A stretch of 64,000 bases of DNA, taken from Parasegetibacter sp. NRK P23 (GTDB taxonomy: Bacteria; Bacteroidota; Bacteroidia; Chitinophagales; Chitinophagaceae). The position numbers were made by a program, and so were the translations under genes. The DNA lies in assembly GCF_023721715.1 (NCBI RefSeq), contig NZ_JAMDLG010000001.1, positions 3,387,784-3,451,783 of the forward strand, given 5' to 3'. Below the pieces are notes generated by a model. It was not told the DNA's origin and did not search any database. It was given only the letters and a program-made list of their open reading frames with translations. The stretch's first letter is position 1. Each line of letters starts with the position of its first letter. This document shows, one piece after another, positions 25,128 to 34,433 of the stretch.

Positions 25128-26675
25128 TTATTTAACGCCGTGCATGTATTTCTTAAGGAAGGGAGAGAGCAGGAGCAGCAGTCCTCCGGAGATCAGGCCC
25201 ACGATAAACAGGAACCAGAACAACTCGGAATAGGCGTTCAGCGAAGCTTTCACATCGGTTACCACGCCGCCCACGGTTTCCACGCTGGCGATATTGGCCA
25301 GCACCGCGGCGATGAATTCAGAACCGGCGGTAGCCAGGAACCAGGCGCCCATCATAAAGCCCACAATGCGGGGCACGGATAATTTGGTTACCGCTGAAAG
25401 TCCTACGGGTGAAAGCGATAATTCGCCCAGGGTATGGAACAGGTAGGTGAGCACGAGCCATACCAGCGGTACTTTACCCAGGCTATCCGCGTTTTTGATG
25501 CCCAATACCAGCACGCCGAAGCCGATGCCCGCGAAAAGCAGTCCCATAGCGAATTTCACCGGTGTATTGGGTTCCATCTTTTTCTTCGCCAGTTTGATCC
25601 ACAGCCAGGCCAGTACCGGGGCGAGCAATATAATAAAGAGTGAATTGAGGGATAAGATCTGACTGGCTTTCACTTCTCCGCCTAAAACGTTGCGGTCCAC
25701 CACCCGGTCGGCGAACAGGTTCATGGAAGTATAGGCCTGTTCGAAGAGCGCCCAGAATACCACGGTAAATATGATCAGGATCAGGAGCACCAGCATCTGT
25801 CCTTTTTCCTGGGGCGTACATTTCCGCAGGATGAACCAGAGCAGGAAGGCCACCACCGCGATGGATACGGCCGACAGAATGGTGCCCACCACATGGTGGT
25901 ACTGCACCAGTTGCCAGCACACGAAAACGCCTGCGAGGGAAAGAATATAGATCAGCCATTCCCGGCTGATGCCAACAGGTGTTTTTTGTTGGAGCAGCGC
26001 CGGGTCCTTGGGTTCGGCCTTGCCCATCAGAAATTTCTGTCCCCAGATGAATACGATCAGTCCAAGCAGCATCCCGATGCCCGCCGCGCCAAAGCCGTAG
26101 CGCCAGCCATAGGTTTCCCCCAGCCATCCGCACAACAGCGTCGCGATGAATGAACCGGTGTTGATGCCCATATAAAATATAGTGAACCCGGAATCCCTGC
26201 GGGGATCGTCTTTTTCATACAAAGCGCCCACGATGGTGGAGATATTGGGTTTCAGGAATCCCACGCCCATGATGATCAGCCCCATGGAAAGGTAGAATAC
26301 CTGTATGGCCGATTCATCCCGCACCACATTGCCCGCAGCGTCGTAATAGGCCTGGAAGCCTTCCACGGCCATGCCGAGGTGACCAAGTACCAACAGGATG
26401 GCGCCGAAGATCACGGCTTTCCGGAAACCGAGGTATTTATCGGCCAGCAGTCCGCCCAGGATGGGCAACGCATAAACGAGCGCCGCGTAGTTGCCCACGA
26501 TTTCGTTGCCTGCTTTGTCGGTAAAAAAATGGTATTTGGTGAGGTAGAAGATCAGGAGGGCTTTCATGCCGTAGAAAGAGAACCTTTCCCACATTTCGGT
26601 AAAAAAGAGCACAAAGAGACCGGGTGGGTGCCCGGCAATAGTCCGCTGCCCCAATGCAGGGTTAGGTGAATTCAT
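25128..26675 (-). CDS. POT/PTR2-family peptide transporter, paralogue B
   Basis: A 515-residue POT carrier with the same helix-1 motif (GHPPGLFVLFFTEMWERFSFYGMKALLIF), KPNISTIVGALY and the PTR2 block SGFTIFYMGINTGSFIATLLCGWLGE. It is the first gene of the pair; paralogue A follows after 20 bp. The two differ in their central cytoplasmic region, and A is about 70 residues longer. Substrates are probably small peptides; different specificities for the two copies are an inference. Confidence 0.95.
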   Translation of the reverse strand: MNSPNPALGQRTIAGHPPGLFVLFFTEMWERFSFYGMKALLIFYLTKYHFFTDKAGNEIVGNYAALVYALPILGGLLADKYLGFRKAVIFGAILLVLGHLGMAVEGFQAYYDAAGNVVRDESAIQVFYLSMGLIIMGVGFLKPNISTIVGALYEKDDPRRDSGFTIFYMGINTGSFIATLLCGWLGETYGWRYGFGAAGIGMLLGLIVFIWGQKFLMGKAEPKDPALLQQKTPVGISREWLIYILSLAGVFVCWQLVQYHHVVGTILSAVSIAVVAFLLWFILRKCTPQEKGQMLVLLILIIFTVVFWALFEQAYTSMNLFADRVVDRNVLGGEVKASQILSLNSLFIILLAPVLAWLWIKLAKKKMEPNTPVKFAMGLLFAGIGFGVLVLGIKNADSLGKVPLVWLVLTYLFHTLGELSLSPVGLSAVTKLSVPRIVGFMMGAWFLATAGSEFIAAVLANIASVETVGGVVTDVKASLNAYSELFWFLFIVGLISGGLLLLLSPFLKKYMHGVK

Positions 26676-26761
26676 ACGCAGGTTGCAAAAATGTTGACAA
26701 TAAAATAACGGGGCGTAAAATACTGATTAATTTGACGAATTTCGTGGCTCATTTACGGTTT

Positions 26762-28039
26762 ATGAATATTTTACTGATAGGATCAGGCGGGCGTGAACAC
26801 GCACTGGCCTGGAAATTAACACAAAGCAAGGATTGTGATCAACTCTTTATAGCCCCCGGAAATGCGGGTACTTCGGGCTGCGGTACCAACCTGAACATCG
26901 GGGTCTCCGATTTCGAAGGACTGAAAGCCGCCTGCCTGGAACACCAGGTCGGTTTGGTAGTGGTGGGGCCGGAAGAACCACTGGTGAAAGGAATTGTAGA
27001 CTTTTTTAAAGCCGATGGTGCACTGGCACATATCCCCGTAATCGGTCCTGCGGCCTACGGCGCGCAACTGGAAGGCAGCAAGGCTTTCGCAAAAGCATTC
27101 ATGCAGCGGCACAACATTCCCACGGCAGCCTATGCTGAATTTACAGCGGATAATTATGCGGAAGGAGTGGCTTATTTAGAACAACACGACCTGCCCATCG
27201 TATTAAAAGCCGATGGACTTGCCGCCGGCAAAGGCGTACTGATCTGCCAGAGCAGAGAAGAAGCCATTGCGGAATTCGAGCAGATGATTCAACATGCGAA
27301 ATTCGGTTCCGCGAGCGCGAAAGTGGTGGTGGAAGCTTTTTTAGATGGGATCGAACTGAGTGTTTTCGCCCTTACTGATGGTAAGAACTACGTGCTGTTG
27401 CCCGAAGCGAAAGATTACAAACGCATCGGCGAAGGCGATTCCGGGTTAAATACCGGGGGCATGGGCGCGGTATCTCCCGTACCATTCGCGGATGCCGCAT
27501 TTATGAAGATGGTGGAAGAACGTATCGTGAAACCCACTATCGACGGGTTCTACAAAGAGAATATCGACTATACCGGGTTCGTATTCTTCGGGCTGATTAA
27601 AGTGAAGGGCGAGCCTTTCGTGATCGAATACAACTGCCGGATGGGCGATCCCGAAACAGAAGTGGTGATGCCCAGGCTGAAAACCGATCTCGTTACCTTG
27701 CTGGTATCAGCCGCTAAAAAAGAACTGGACCAGGTAAAAGTGGAAGCCGATGCACGCTTTGCCGTTACGACCATGGCCGTGAGCGGAGGTTATCCCGGGG
27801 ATTATGGCAAGGGTTTTGTTATATCGGGGCACGATGCAAACCTTCCCGAAGAAGCAGTGCTTTTCCATGCAGGCACTACGGAAAAAAACGGATCCGTGGT
27901 TACGGCTGGCGGAAGGGTACTCGCACTTACGGCTTACGGCAACACCGTAAAAGAAGCGGCTGAACTTTCAAGATCGTTCCTCGGCAAAGTAGTGTTCGAA
28001 GGAATGTATTTCAGAAAAGACATCGGTTACGAATTCTAA
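26762..28039 (+). CDS. purD: phosphoribosylamine-glycine ligase
   Basis: A 425-residue ATP-grasp enzyme. MNILLIGSGGREHALAWKL is the family N-terminus and fixes the start at ATG 26762. It has the ATP-grasp blocks PIVLKADGLAAGKGVLICQS and LKVKGEPFVIEYNCRMGDPETEVVMPRL; LLPEAKDYKRIGEGDSGLNTGGMGAVSP is the PurD substrate-loop signature. It joins glycine to 5-phosphoribosylamine, the second step of purine synthesis, in the cytoplasm. It stands alone, divergent from the POT operon and upstream of mreB (158 bp gap with a weak hairpin at 28067-28094). Confidence 0.97.
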   Translation: MNILLIGSGGREHALAWKLTQSKDCDQLFIAPGNAGTSGCGTNLNIGVSDFEGLKAACLEHQVGLVVVGPEEPLVKGIVDFFKADGALAHIPVIGPAAYGAQLEGSKAFAKAFMQRHNIPTAAYAEFTADNYAEGVAYLEQHDLPIVLKADGLAAGKGVLICQSREEAIAEFEQMIQHAKFGSASAKVVVEAFLDGIELSVFALTDGKNYVLLPEAKDYKRIGEGDSGLNTGGMGAVSPVPFADAAFMKMVEERIVKPTIDGFYKENIDYTGFVFFGLIKVKGEPFVIEYNCRMGDPETEVVMPRLKTDLVTLLVSAAKKELDQVKVEADARFAVTTMAVSGGYPGDYGKGFVISGHDANLPEEAVLFHAGTTEKNGSVVTAGGRVLALTAYGNTVKEAAELSRSFLGKVVFEGMYFRKDIGYEF

Positions 28040-28197
28040 ACAATTAGGTGAATGGTTTCATTGGGCTGAAACCCTTGTAAACACACGGGTTTCACAATAC
28101 TTGTATAAAACCTGGAAACAACAACCTGTAAAATTGTATATTCGAATAATTTGCATCAATTTTGCAACATCCTTTCTAACCATCAGATTCCGAAAAA

Positions 28198-29223
28198 ATG
28201 GGATTATTTAACTTCCTGACACAGGAAATTGCCATGGATCTGGGTACCGCGAATACCCTCATCATACATAACGACGAGATTGTAGTGAACGAACCTTCGA
28301 TTGTAGCGCTCGACCGCAACAATCCGAAGTCGGTGCTGGCTGTGGGTAAACGCGCATTGATGATGCACGAAAAAACGCACGAGAGCATCCGCACCGTGCG
28401 CCCGTTGAAAGACGGGGTGATCGCCGATTTTAACGCCGCTGAACTCATGATACGGGAAATGATCAAAATGATCTATCCCAAAAAACCGCTCTTCCCCCCA
28501 AGCTGGCGGATGATGATCTGCATCCCCTCCAGCATTACGGAAGTAGAAAAAAGGGCCGTGCGCGACAGTGCCGAACAGGCTGGCGCCAAAGAAGTTTACC
28601 TGATCCACGAACCCATGGCCGCCGCACTGGGTATCGGGATTGACGTGGAAGAACCCGTGGGCAACATGATCATCGACATTGGTGGCGGTACCACCGGTAT
28701 TACCGTGATTGCCCTGGCCGGTATCGTTTGCGACCAGAGTATACGCATCGCCGGTGATGAATTCACCGCCGATATCATGGAAGCGCTTCGCCGCTACCAT
28801 AGCCTGCTCATCGGGGAAAGAACCGCTGAGCAGATCAAGATACAGATCGGCGCTGCCATGAAGGACCTCGATAACCCACCCGATGACCTTCCCGTAAACG
28901 GACGCGACCTGGTGACCGGCATTCCGAAACAAATCATGGTCTCTTTCCAGGAAATCGCCGAGGCCCTCGACAAAAGCATCTTCAAAATAGAAGAAGCCAT
29001 CCTGAAAGCGCTGGAAACCACTCCGCCCGAACTCGCGGCGGATATCTATAGAAGAGGTTTGTACCTCACAGGTGGCGGTGCCCTGCTCCGTGGCCTCGAC
29101 AAGCGCCTCAGCCAAAAAATCAAACTGCCCGTTCACGTAGCCGACGATCCGCTGAAAAGCGTGGTGCGCGGTACCGGACTGGCCCTCAAACACTACGATA
29201 AGTACCCATTTGTTATGCGATAA
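28198..29223 (+). CDS. mreB: rod shape-determining protein MreB
   Basis: A 341-residue bacterial actin. Phosphate 1 motif AMDLGTANTLI, phosphate 2 IIDIGGGTTGITVIAL, adenosine motif LTGGGALLRGLDK; the N-terminal amphipathic MGLFNFLTQ probably binds the membrane. It forms short filaments that steer side-wall peptidoglycan synthesis. First gene of the elongasome operon mreB-mreC-mreD-mrdA-rodA. A TATATTCG box at 28137-28144 may be the promoter. A short AT-rich inverted repeat lies between it and mreC. Confidence 0.98.
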   Translation: MGLFNFLTQEIAMDLGTANTLIIHNDEIVVNEPSIVALDRNNPKSVLAVGKRALMMHEKTHESIRTVRPLKDGVIADFNAAELMIREMIKMIYPKKPLFPPSWRMMICIPSSITEVEKRAVRDSAEQAGAKEVYLIHEPMAAALGIGIDVEEPVGNMIIDIGGGTTGITVIALAGIVCDQSIRIAGDEFTADIMEALRRYHSLLIGERTAEQIKIQIGAAMKDLDNPPDDLPVNGRDLVTGIPKQIMVSFQEIAEALDKSIFKIEEAILKALETTPPELAADIYRRGLYLTGGGALLRGLDKRLSQKIKLPVHVADDPLKSVVRGTGLALKHYDKYPFVMR

Positions 29224-29224
29224 T

Positions 29225-29290
29225 TTTGAACGTTGAATGCCGGATGTTGAACTGAACTTCATCCCAAATTCAAAATTCAGAATTCAAAAT
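29225..29290. repeat. AT-rich intra-operon inverted repeat, copy A (mreB|mreC)
   Basis: Left half TTTTGAACGTTGAATGCCGG, right half CAAATTCAAAATTCAGAATT; imperfect hairpin made of TTGAAT/ATTCAA units, ending ~11 bp before the GTG start of mreC. Related copies at 41926, 50264 and 58249. Confidence 0.75.
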
Positions 29291-29301
29291 ATAAAGAAAC
29301 C

Positions 29302-30150
29302 GTGCGCAACATTTTCCTCTTCATCAGAAGATATGCCATCTTCCTCTTCTTCCTGGTGTTGCAGGTTGTGTCGCTTTCTTTACTTTTCTCCTACAATAAG
29401 TTTCACCAGGCCACTTTCATGGGGATATCCAATGAAGTGAGCGGGAAACTCAATTCCGAGTACAACGATGTGGAGTTGTATTTCAAACTCAAGCAAAAGA
29501 ACAAGGAACTGCTGGAAGAGAACAACCGGCTCCGCAATCAGTTGTCCGTGAACTACGGGAAAAGAGATACTTCCGTCCAGGTGATCAGTGATACCGTCCG
29601 GATCGATAGTACCGGGTTCTACCGGAAATTCCTTTCGCTGCCCGCTCAGGTAATCGACAATTCCACCTCGCGCCAGAGCAATTACCTGATGATAGACCGT
29701 GGGGCCAACCAGGGCATCAAAAAAGACATGGGCATCGTTTCCGCGTCGGGTGTAGTAGGGAAGGTGGTAGATGTGAGTGGCAATTACGCCGTTGTGATGA
29801 GCTTGTTGCACCGCCAGAACCGGATCAGCGCCAGCGTAAAGAAAACAGGAGAAACCGGTTCTGTAGAGTGGGATGGTAAAAACCCGCTGTTTATTACCAT
29901 GAAAGAAATTCCCAAAAGCGTGCAATTAAAGAAAGGAGATAGTGTGGTTACCAGCCGTTATTCCGATCATTTCCCCCCCGACATACTGGTAGGTACGGTG
30001 GAAGAAATCACTTCCGAACCGGCCAGCAACTTCCATACTGTTAAATTGAGAACAGCCAATAATTTTTTCAACGTTCAATACGTCTATGCGATAGAGAACC
30101 TTGAAAAAGGCGAACTGCAACAATTAAAGCAGGCAACCAGGAACCAATGA
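29302..30150 (+). CDS. mreC: rod shape-determining protein MreC
   Basis: A 282-residue protein with one N-terminal membrane helix (about residues 10-28), a coiled coil (about 50-80, KLKQKNKELLEENNRLRNQL) and a periplasmic beta-barrel pair (MIDRGANQGIKKDMGIVSASGVVGKVVDVS; VTSRYSDHFPPDILVGTVEEI). MreC links MreB filaments to PBP2 and RodA. The start is a GTG. The gene overlaps mreD by 4 nt (ATGA), a sign of coupled translation. Confidence 0.96.
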   Translation: MRNIFLFIRRYAIFLFFLVLQVVSLSLLFSYNKFHQATFMGISNEVSGKLNSEYNDVELYFKLKQKNKELLEENNRLRNQLSVNYGKRDTSVQVISDTVRIDSTGFYRKFLSLPAQVIDNSTSRQSNYLMIDRGANQGIKKDMGIVSASGVVGKVVDVSGNYAVVMSLLHRQNRISASVKKTGETGSVEWDGKNPLFITMKEIPKSVQLKKGDSVVTSRYSDHFPPDILVGTVEEITSEPASNFHTVKLRTANNFFNVQYVYAIENLEKGELQQLKQATRNQ

Positions 30151-30680
30151 GTGAACTTCTGAAAAATATCATCCGTTACGTGGTGTTCCTGTTGGTGCAG
30201 GTATTCGTGCTGAACAATATTCCACCGCTGCACCAGTTTGTGGTCCCTTATCTTTATTTTCTTTTCATATTATGGTTGCCCTTCCATATCAACCGTTTCG
30301 CGTTGTTGCTGATCGGTTTCCTGTTTGGACTGAGCATGGACGCGTTCACCAAAACGCCTGGTCTGCATGCCGCGGCCTGCATACTCATCGCTTATGTCAG
30401 GCCCTTCATCATTAACCTGCTTACCTCCCGTGATACCGCTGAATTCAATTATGTGTCTCCTTCCGCTAAAAGTATGGGTTGGGCGCCTTATGCCACCTAC
30501 GCCCTCGTGCTTACGCTGATGCACCATACCTGGATGGTATTGCTGGAATGGATGCAGTTCGGAACTTTTCTGTATTTTATTGGAAAAGTAGCGGCCACCA
30601 CCGGCATCAGTTTCCTGATGATCATGCTGGTGGAAATGCTGTTTCCAAGAAAACAAAGGTTCCGTACCAATACCGCATAA
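30147..30680 (+). CDS. mreD: rod shape-determining protein MreD
   Basis: A 177-residue inner-membrane protein with about five helices (for example VVFLLVQVFVLNNIPP, LYFLFILWLPFHINRFALLLIGFLFGLSMDAF). The QVFVLNNI...P...YLYFLFILWLP pattern is usual for Bacteroidota MreD. It is a member of the elongasome; exact biochemical role not known. Overlaps mreC by 4 nt; mrdA starts 33 nt downstream. Confidence 0.93.
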   Translation: MSELLKNIIRYVVFLLVQVFVLNNIPPLHQFVVPYLYFLFILWLPFHINRFALLLIGFLFGLSMDAFTKTPGLHAAACILIAYVRPFIINLLTSRDTAEFNYVSPSAKSMGWAPYATYALVLTLMHHTWMVLLEWMQFGTFLYFIGKVAATTGISFLMIMLVEMLFPRKQRFRTNTA

Positions 30681-30713
30681 CTTACTTCGCACTGAAATAA
30701 ACCTGTTCGCAGC

Positions 30714-32813
30714 ATGTCTGTATTCAATCAATCTAGGAGTAATGTGGTCCGGGTGATCTTCCTGGCCATGTTCCTCATCATCGTGGTACGGCTCTTCACC
30801 CTCCAGGTGCTTACGAGTAAGTACCAGAAGCTGGCGGAAGACAATGCGCTGCTGATTAAGACTGTTTACCCCGACCGCGGTATCATATACGACCGCAACG
30901 GGAAAGCCATTCTCAACAATTCACGGGCCTATGACCTGATGATTACCCCGGCGCAACTGAAGAACCCTGATACCCTTACGCTTTGCCGGTTACTCGGCAT
31001 AGATACGGCGGAATTCAAACAAAGGGTGATCACGGCGGTGCTGAAGAACGGCAGGTACCGCCCATCGGTGTTCCAGGGGCTGCTTTCCCCGGAACAATAC
31101 GCAGGTATCAACGAGAACATCTGGAAGTTCACGGGGTTCGACCTGCTGCAACGTCCCATCCGGCAGTACCCGTACAATGTGGGCGCGCATATTTTCGGTT
31201 ACGTGGGTGAAGTGGATTCCGCGGCCATCAGGCGTTCCAACTATTTCTACCGCATGGGTGATTATATCGGGAAATCCGGACTGGAAAACACCTACGAATC
31301 TGTATTAATGGGCCAGCGTGGGGTGGAAGTGCTCATCAAAGACAACAGGAACAGGATACAGGGATCATACGAGAACAAACGCTATGATACCCAAGCGGTG
31401 GCAGGAAGAAACCTCCGCACCTACCTTGACGTTGACCTCCAGGTGATGGCGGAAAAAATGATCGCCAACAAAGTTGGAGCCGTAGTGGCCATTGAACCGA
31501 AAACCGGTGGTATCCTCGCCATGGCCTCCGGCCCCACATTCGATCCCAACATGCTTACGGGCAGCGATGGTAAGAAGAACCTCAACAGGATGTTGCTGGA
31601 CGTGGCCGCGCCACTGATGAACCGGGGAATCAAAGGGCAATATCCTCCGGGATCTACATTTAAGCCGCTCCAGGCATTAGTGGCATTGGATGAAGGCATC
31701 ATCACCCCGGCCTTCGGCTACCCATGTTCAGGAAGATATTATGCCTGCGGACATGGCAAACCCGCCTGTACCCACAGCAATGCCGGGCACGCCGCCAACC
31801 TGCGACTCGCCATCGCCAACTCTTGTAACTCTTATTTCTCGCATATCTACAGGATGAGTGTTGATAATCCGGCGCTCGGAGGTGTGAAGAACGGCTACCA
31901 CAAATGGGCCGAATACATGGACCACATGGGCCTTGGACATACCCTGGGCGTGGACCTGCCCAGTGAAGACAAAGGCAATATACCAGATACCGCCAAGTAC
32001 AACGCTACTTACCGCGGTGCCTGGAACTCCTGCACCAACCTCACATTGGGCATCGGCCAGGATATGATGACGGCAACGCCGTTGCAACTCGCCAACGCGA
32101 TGTGCATCATCGCAAACAAAGGATATTATTACATCCCGCATATTGTTGAAAAAATTGAAGGGGAAACCGAGGCCGATACATTGCTGAATAAATACAGGGT
32201 AAAACAAACGCCCCTCGTAAACCTTTCCAACGATACATATGAAGCGGTAATGGATGGTATGCAGGACGTGGTAATCAGCGGTACAGCTATTTCTGCCGCA
32301 ATCCCAGGCATCAATATCTGCGCGAAAACAGGTACGGCACAGAACAGAAGGTACATCGACGGAAAAGTAGTAGAACTGAAAGACAACGCGGTGTTCGTTT
32401 GCTTTGCGCCCCGCGAGGATCCGAAAATCGCCATTGCCGTAGTCGTGGAGAATGCCGGTTATGGCGGAACCTGGGGTGGCCCCATCGCCTCCATTATGAT
32501 GGAGAAATACCTGAACGATACCCTTCGTCCGGAGCGGATCAAAAAAATGGAAGAAGTGGCCAGCGCCAACCTGATGCCCTGGTACCTGAAAAGACTTCAG
32601 TTCAAGGCTGACTCTGTTCGTGCATACAAGTGGCTCGAAGCGTACAAAGACAGTTCCATGCTGAAAAGGTTCTTCGAGAACAACCGGGTGAAAACCGATT
32701 CCACCAAAAAGCCTGAAACCCCGAAGAAAGAAGGTGGCCAAACGTTTACCAACAGGATCGTTTTCCTGAAGCCTGATGAAAAATACTATTCTTCCAAAAC
32801 CCTATCCGCATAA
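30714..32813 (+). CDS. mrdA: penicillin-binding protein 2
   Basis: A 699-residue class B PBP: N-terminal membrane helix (residues ~11-28), dimerisation domain with YPDRGIIYDRNG, transpeptidase domain with the STFK active site (Ser314), SCN (370-372) and KTGT (Lys538). It cross-links side-wall peptidoglycan and pairs with the RodA glycosyltransferase encoded 3 nt downstream. Between STFK and SCN is a Cys/His-rich loop (Cys338, Cys345, Cys352 with nearby His) that could bind a metal, as a zinc site is known from E. coli PBP2; here this is only a suggestion. The C-terminal ~60 residues are a charged extension. Confidence 0.96.
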   Translation: MSVFNQSRSNVVRVIFLAMFLIIVVRLFTLQVLTSKYQKLAEDNALLIKTVYPDRGIIYDRNGKAILNNSRAYDLMITPAQLKNPDTLTLCRLLGIDTAEFKQRVITAVLKNGRYRPSVFQGLLSPEQYAGINENIWKFTGFDLLQRPIRQYPYNVGAHIFGYVGEVDSAAIRRSNYFYRMGDYIGKSGLENTYESVLMGQRGVEVLIKDNRNRIQGSYENKRYDTQAVAGRNLRTYLDVDLQVMAEKMIANKVGAVVAIEPKTGGILAMASGPTFDPNMLTGSDGKKNLNRMLLDVAAPLMNRGIKGQYPPGSTFKPLQALVALDEGIITPAFGYPCSGRYYACGHGKPACTHSNAGHAANLRLAIANSCNSYFSHIYRMSVDNPALGGVKNGYHKWAEYMDHMGLGHTLGVDLPSEDKGNIPDTAKYNATYRGAWNSCTNLTLGIGQDMMTATPLQLANAMCIIANKGYYYIPHIVEKIEGETEADTLLNKYRVKQTPLVNLSNDTYEAVMDGMQDVVISGTAISAAIPGINICAKTGTAQNRRYIDGKVVELKDNAVFVCFAPREDPKIAIAVVVENAGYGGTWGGPIASIMMEKYLNDTLRPERIKKMEEVASANLMPWYLKRLQFKADSVRAYKWLEAYKDSSMLKRFFENNRVKTDSTKKPETPKKEGGQTFTNRIVFLKPDEKYYSSKTLSA

Positions 32814-32816
32814 ATT

Positions 32817-34151
32817 ATGAAGAACCCCGGTATATCAAAAGGAGTTGATTGGGTGGTGATCTGGATATACGTGTTCCTGGTGGTGATCGGGATCATGAGC
32901 ATCTTCGCGAACGAATACCGTGATGGCGAAGACTGGGTGCAAGGGCTGCTGTCGTTTAAAACGGATTACAGCAAACAGTTCTTTTACTTCGGTGTATCGC
33001 TGGTGCTGGCCACCTTCATACTGGTAACAGACAGCAAATTCTTTACGGCTACCGCGAACATATTTTATGCCTTCGGGATATTCCTGATGTTGCTGGTATT
33101 CCCCTTCCATACGGAAGTAAAAGGAACGGAATCGATCATTCGTTTCGGAGGAGGCTTTCAGTTGCAGCCCGCGGAACTGTGTAAAGTGTTCGCGAACCTG
33201 GCCCTGGCCAAATACCTTTCCCGGGTGGAAACGGATTTCACGAAAACAAAGTCGCAACTGATTGCGGCCGCTATTGCCCTGGTGCCCGCCATCCTCAGTA
33301 TCGCGCAAAAAGAAACGGGTCTGGCCCTGGTCTATTTTTCATTCTTTCTCGTGATGTACCGGGAAGGCCTACCTATCACCGTATTGCTCATTGGCTCTTC
33401 CCTGGGCATCCTTGTGGTGGCTACCCTGTTGCTGGACCCCAATACCCTCGCCATCGCATTAACCATACTGGCTGTTCTGGCGGCCTATCTTATGCGCCGA
33501 CAGATCAGGCGGCGGAAGTCGTTGCTGGTCTCCATTGCCCTGATATGGCTGGTGGCCGTAGGCATACAGCGTTTCGGTGTGCCCTTCCTGTTCACCAAAG
33601 TATTCGCCAAACACCAGGTGGAACGCATTTTCGACCTCGTGGGCCGGGAGAACCCTTATGCCGCCAATACGCCGGAAGAGATCGCGGCCAGCCTGAATAA
33701 AAAGAAGCCGGAAGAGAACTACAATGTTCGTCAATCCAAAATCGCCATCGGCTCCGGCGGATGGATCGGGAAAGGCTACCTGAAAGGCACACAGACCCGC
33801 TACGATTTTGTGCCCGAACAACGAACGGATTTTATTTTTTGTACGATAGGTGAAGGATTCGGCTTCGTGGGCAGTGTGCTGTTCCTCGGCATCTACACCT
33901 TCCTGTTGCTCCGCATCGTGATGATCGCGGAACGCCAACGCAGTACTTTCTCACGCGTATACGCTTATGGTGTGGCCAGCATCTTTTTCGCCCATATCGC
34001 CATTAACATCTGTATGACCATCGGGCTTGCTCCGGTAATCGGTATCCCATTGCCTTTCGTGAGCTACGGCGGTACTTCGCTGCTGAGTTTCTCGGTGCTG
34101 CTGTTCATCATGATCCGGCTTGATGCGGACAGGCAGATGGTGTTGCGGTAG
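32817..34151 (+). CDS. rodA: peptidoglycan glycosyltransferase RodA
   Basis: A 444-residue SEDS-family membrane protein with about ten helices. Typical blocks are GFQLQPAELCKVFANLALAKYLS, ALVYFSFFLVMYREG, KIAIGSGGWIGKGYLKGTQTRYDFVPEQRTDFIF and the end motif GIPLPFVSYGGTSLLSFS. It polymerises lipid II into glycan strands with PBP2. A long soluble loop around residues 265-310 holds the DLVGRENPYAANTPEEIAASLNKKKPEENYN segment. Last gene of the elongasome operon; a TTCACGCAA-type repeat begins 7 bp after the stop. Confidence 0.96.
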   Translation: MKNPGISKGVDWVVIWIYVFLVVIGIMSIFANEYRDGEDWVQGLLSFKTDYSKQFFYFGVSLVLATFILVTDSKFFTATANIFYAFGIFLMLLVFPFHTEVKGTESIIRFGGGFQLQPAELCKVFANLALAKYLSRVETDFTKTKSQLIAAAIALVPAILSIAQKETGLALVYFSFFLVMYREGLPITVLLIGSSLGILVVATLLLDPNTLAIALTILAVLAAYLMRRQIRRRKSLLVSIALIWLVAVGIQRFGVPFLFTKVFAKHQVERIFDLVGRENPYAANTPEEIAASLNKKKPEENYNVRQSKIAIGSGGWIGKGYLKGTQTRYDFVPEQRTDFIFCTIGEGFGFVGSVLFLGIYTFLLLRIVMIAERQRSTFSRVYAYGVASIFFAHIAINICMTIGLAPVIGIPLPFVSYGGTSLLSFSVLLFIMIRLDADRQMVLR

Positions 34152-34157
34152 GTTTTT

Positions 34158-34392
34158 TTCACGCAACTGCTTTACTGCTTCGTTTCTCGCAGTGCGCAGC
34201 GCAAAGGAGCAAGGACGCAAAGCCTTGTTTGTTTGCAGCGGGTTGATATTTCAAGCACTTATTTGTTCACTGAAGACATAAGTGTTGAATATTGGCGCCA
34301 ATTGCCTGATAAAAGGCTAAAAAGCCTTAACCGCTCCTTGCGTCCTTGCACCCTTGCGTTGCGAAGTGCGCAGCACAAAGCAATTGCGTGAA
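34158..34392. repeat. inverted-repeat element, TTCACGCAA family, copy 2
   Basis: Left end TTCACGCAACTGCTTTACTG..., with GCGCAAAGGAGCAAGGACGC near 34200; right end is the complementary GCACAAAGCAATTGCGTGAA with CTCCTTGCGTCCTTGCACCC before it. About 235 bp, no gene inside. It fills the gap between rodA and the metallo-hydrolase. Confidence 0.82.
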
Positions 34393-34405
34393 CTACACTA
34401 AACGC

Positions 34406-34413
34406 TATCTTCG
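34406..34413 (+). promoter_or_regulatory. -7 element TATCTTCG of the metallo-hydrolase gene
   Basis: TATCTTCG 20 bp upstream of the ATG at 34434, just outside the right arm of the repeat element; the TTCG variant of TAnnTTTG. Confidence 0.45.
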
Positions 34414-34433
34414 CACCGAACAAACATGCTCCC

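Noticed and set aside
26696-26740. E. coli-like -35/-10 promoter (TTGACA) before purD
   Set aside because: Bacteroidota promoters do not follow that consensus, and no TAnnTTTG is properly placed.
28067-28094. Terminator after purD
   Set aside because: An 8-bp stem TGAAACCC/GGGTTTCA exists but has no T run; kept only as a weak hairpin.
28204-29262. Long open frame antisense to mreB (352 codons)
   Set aside because: Shadow of the codon bias of mreB; His/Gln-rich composition without domains.
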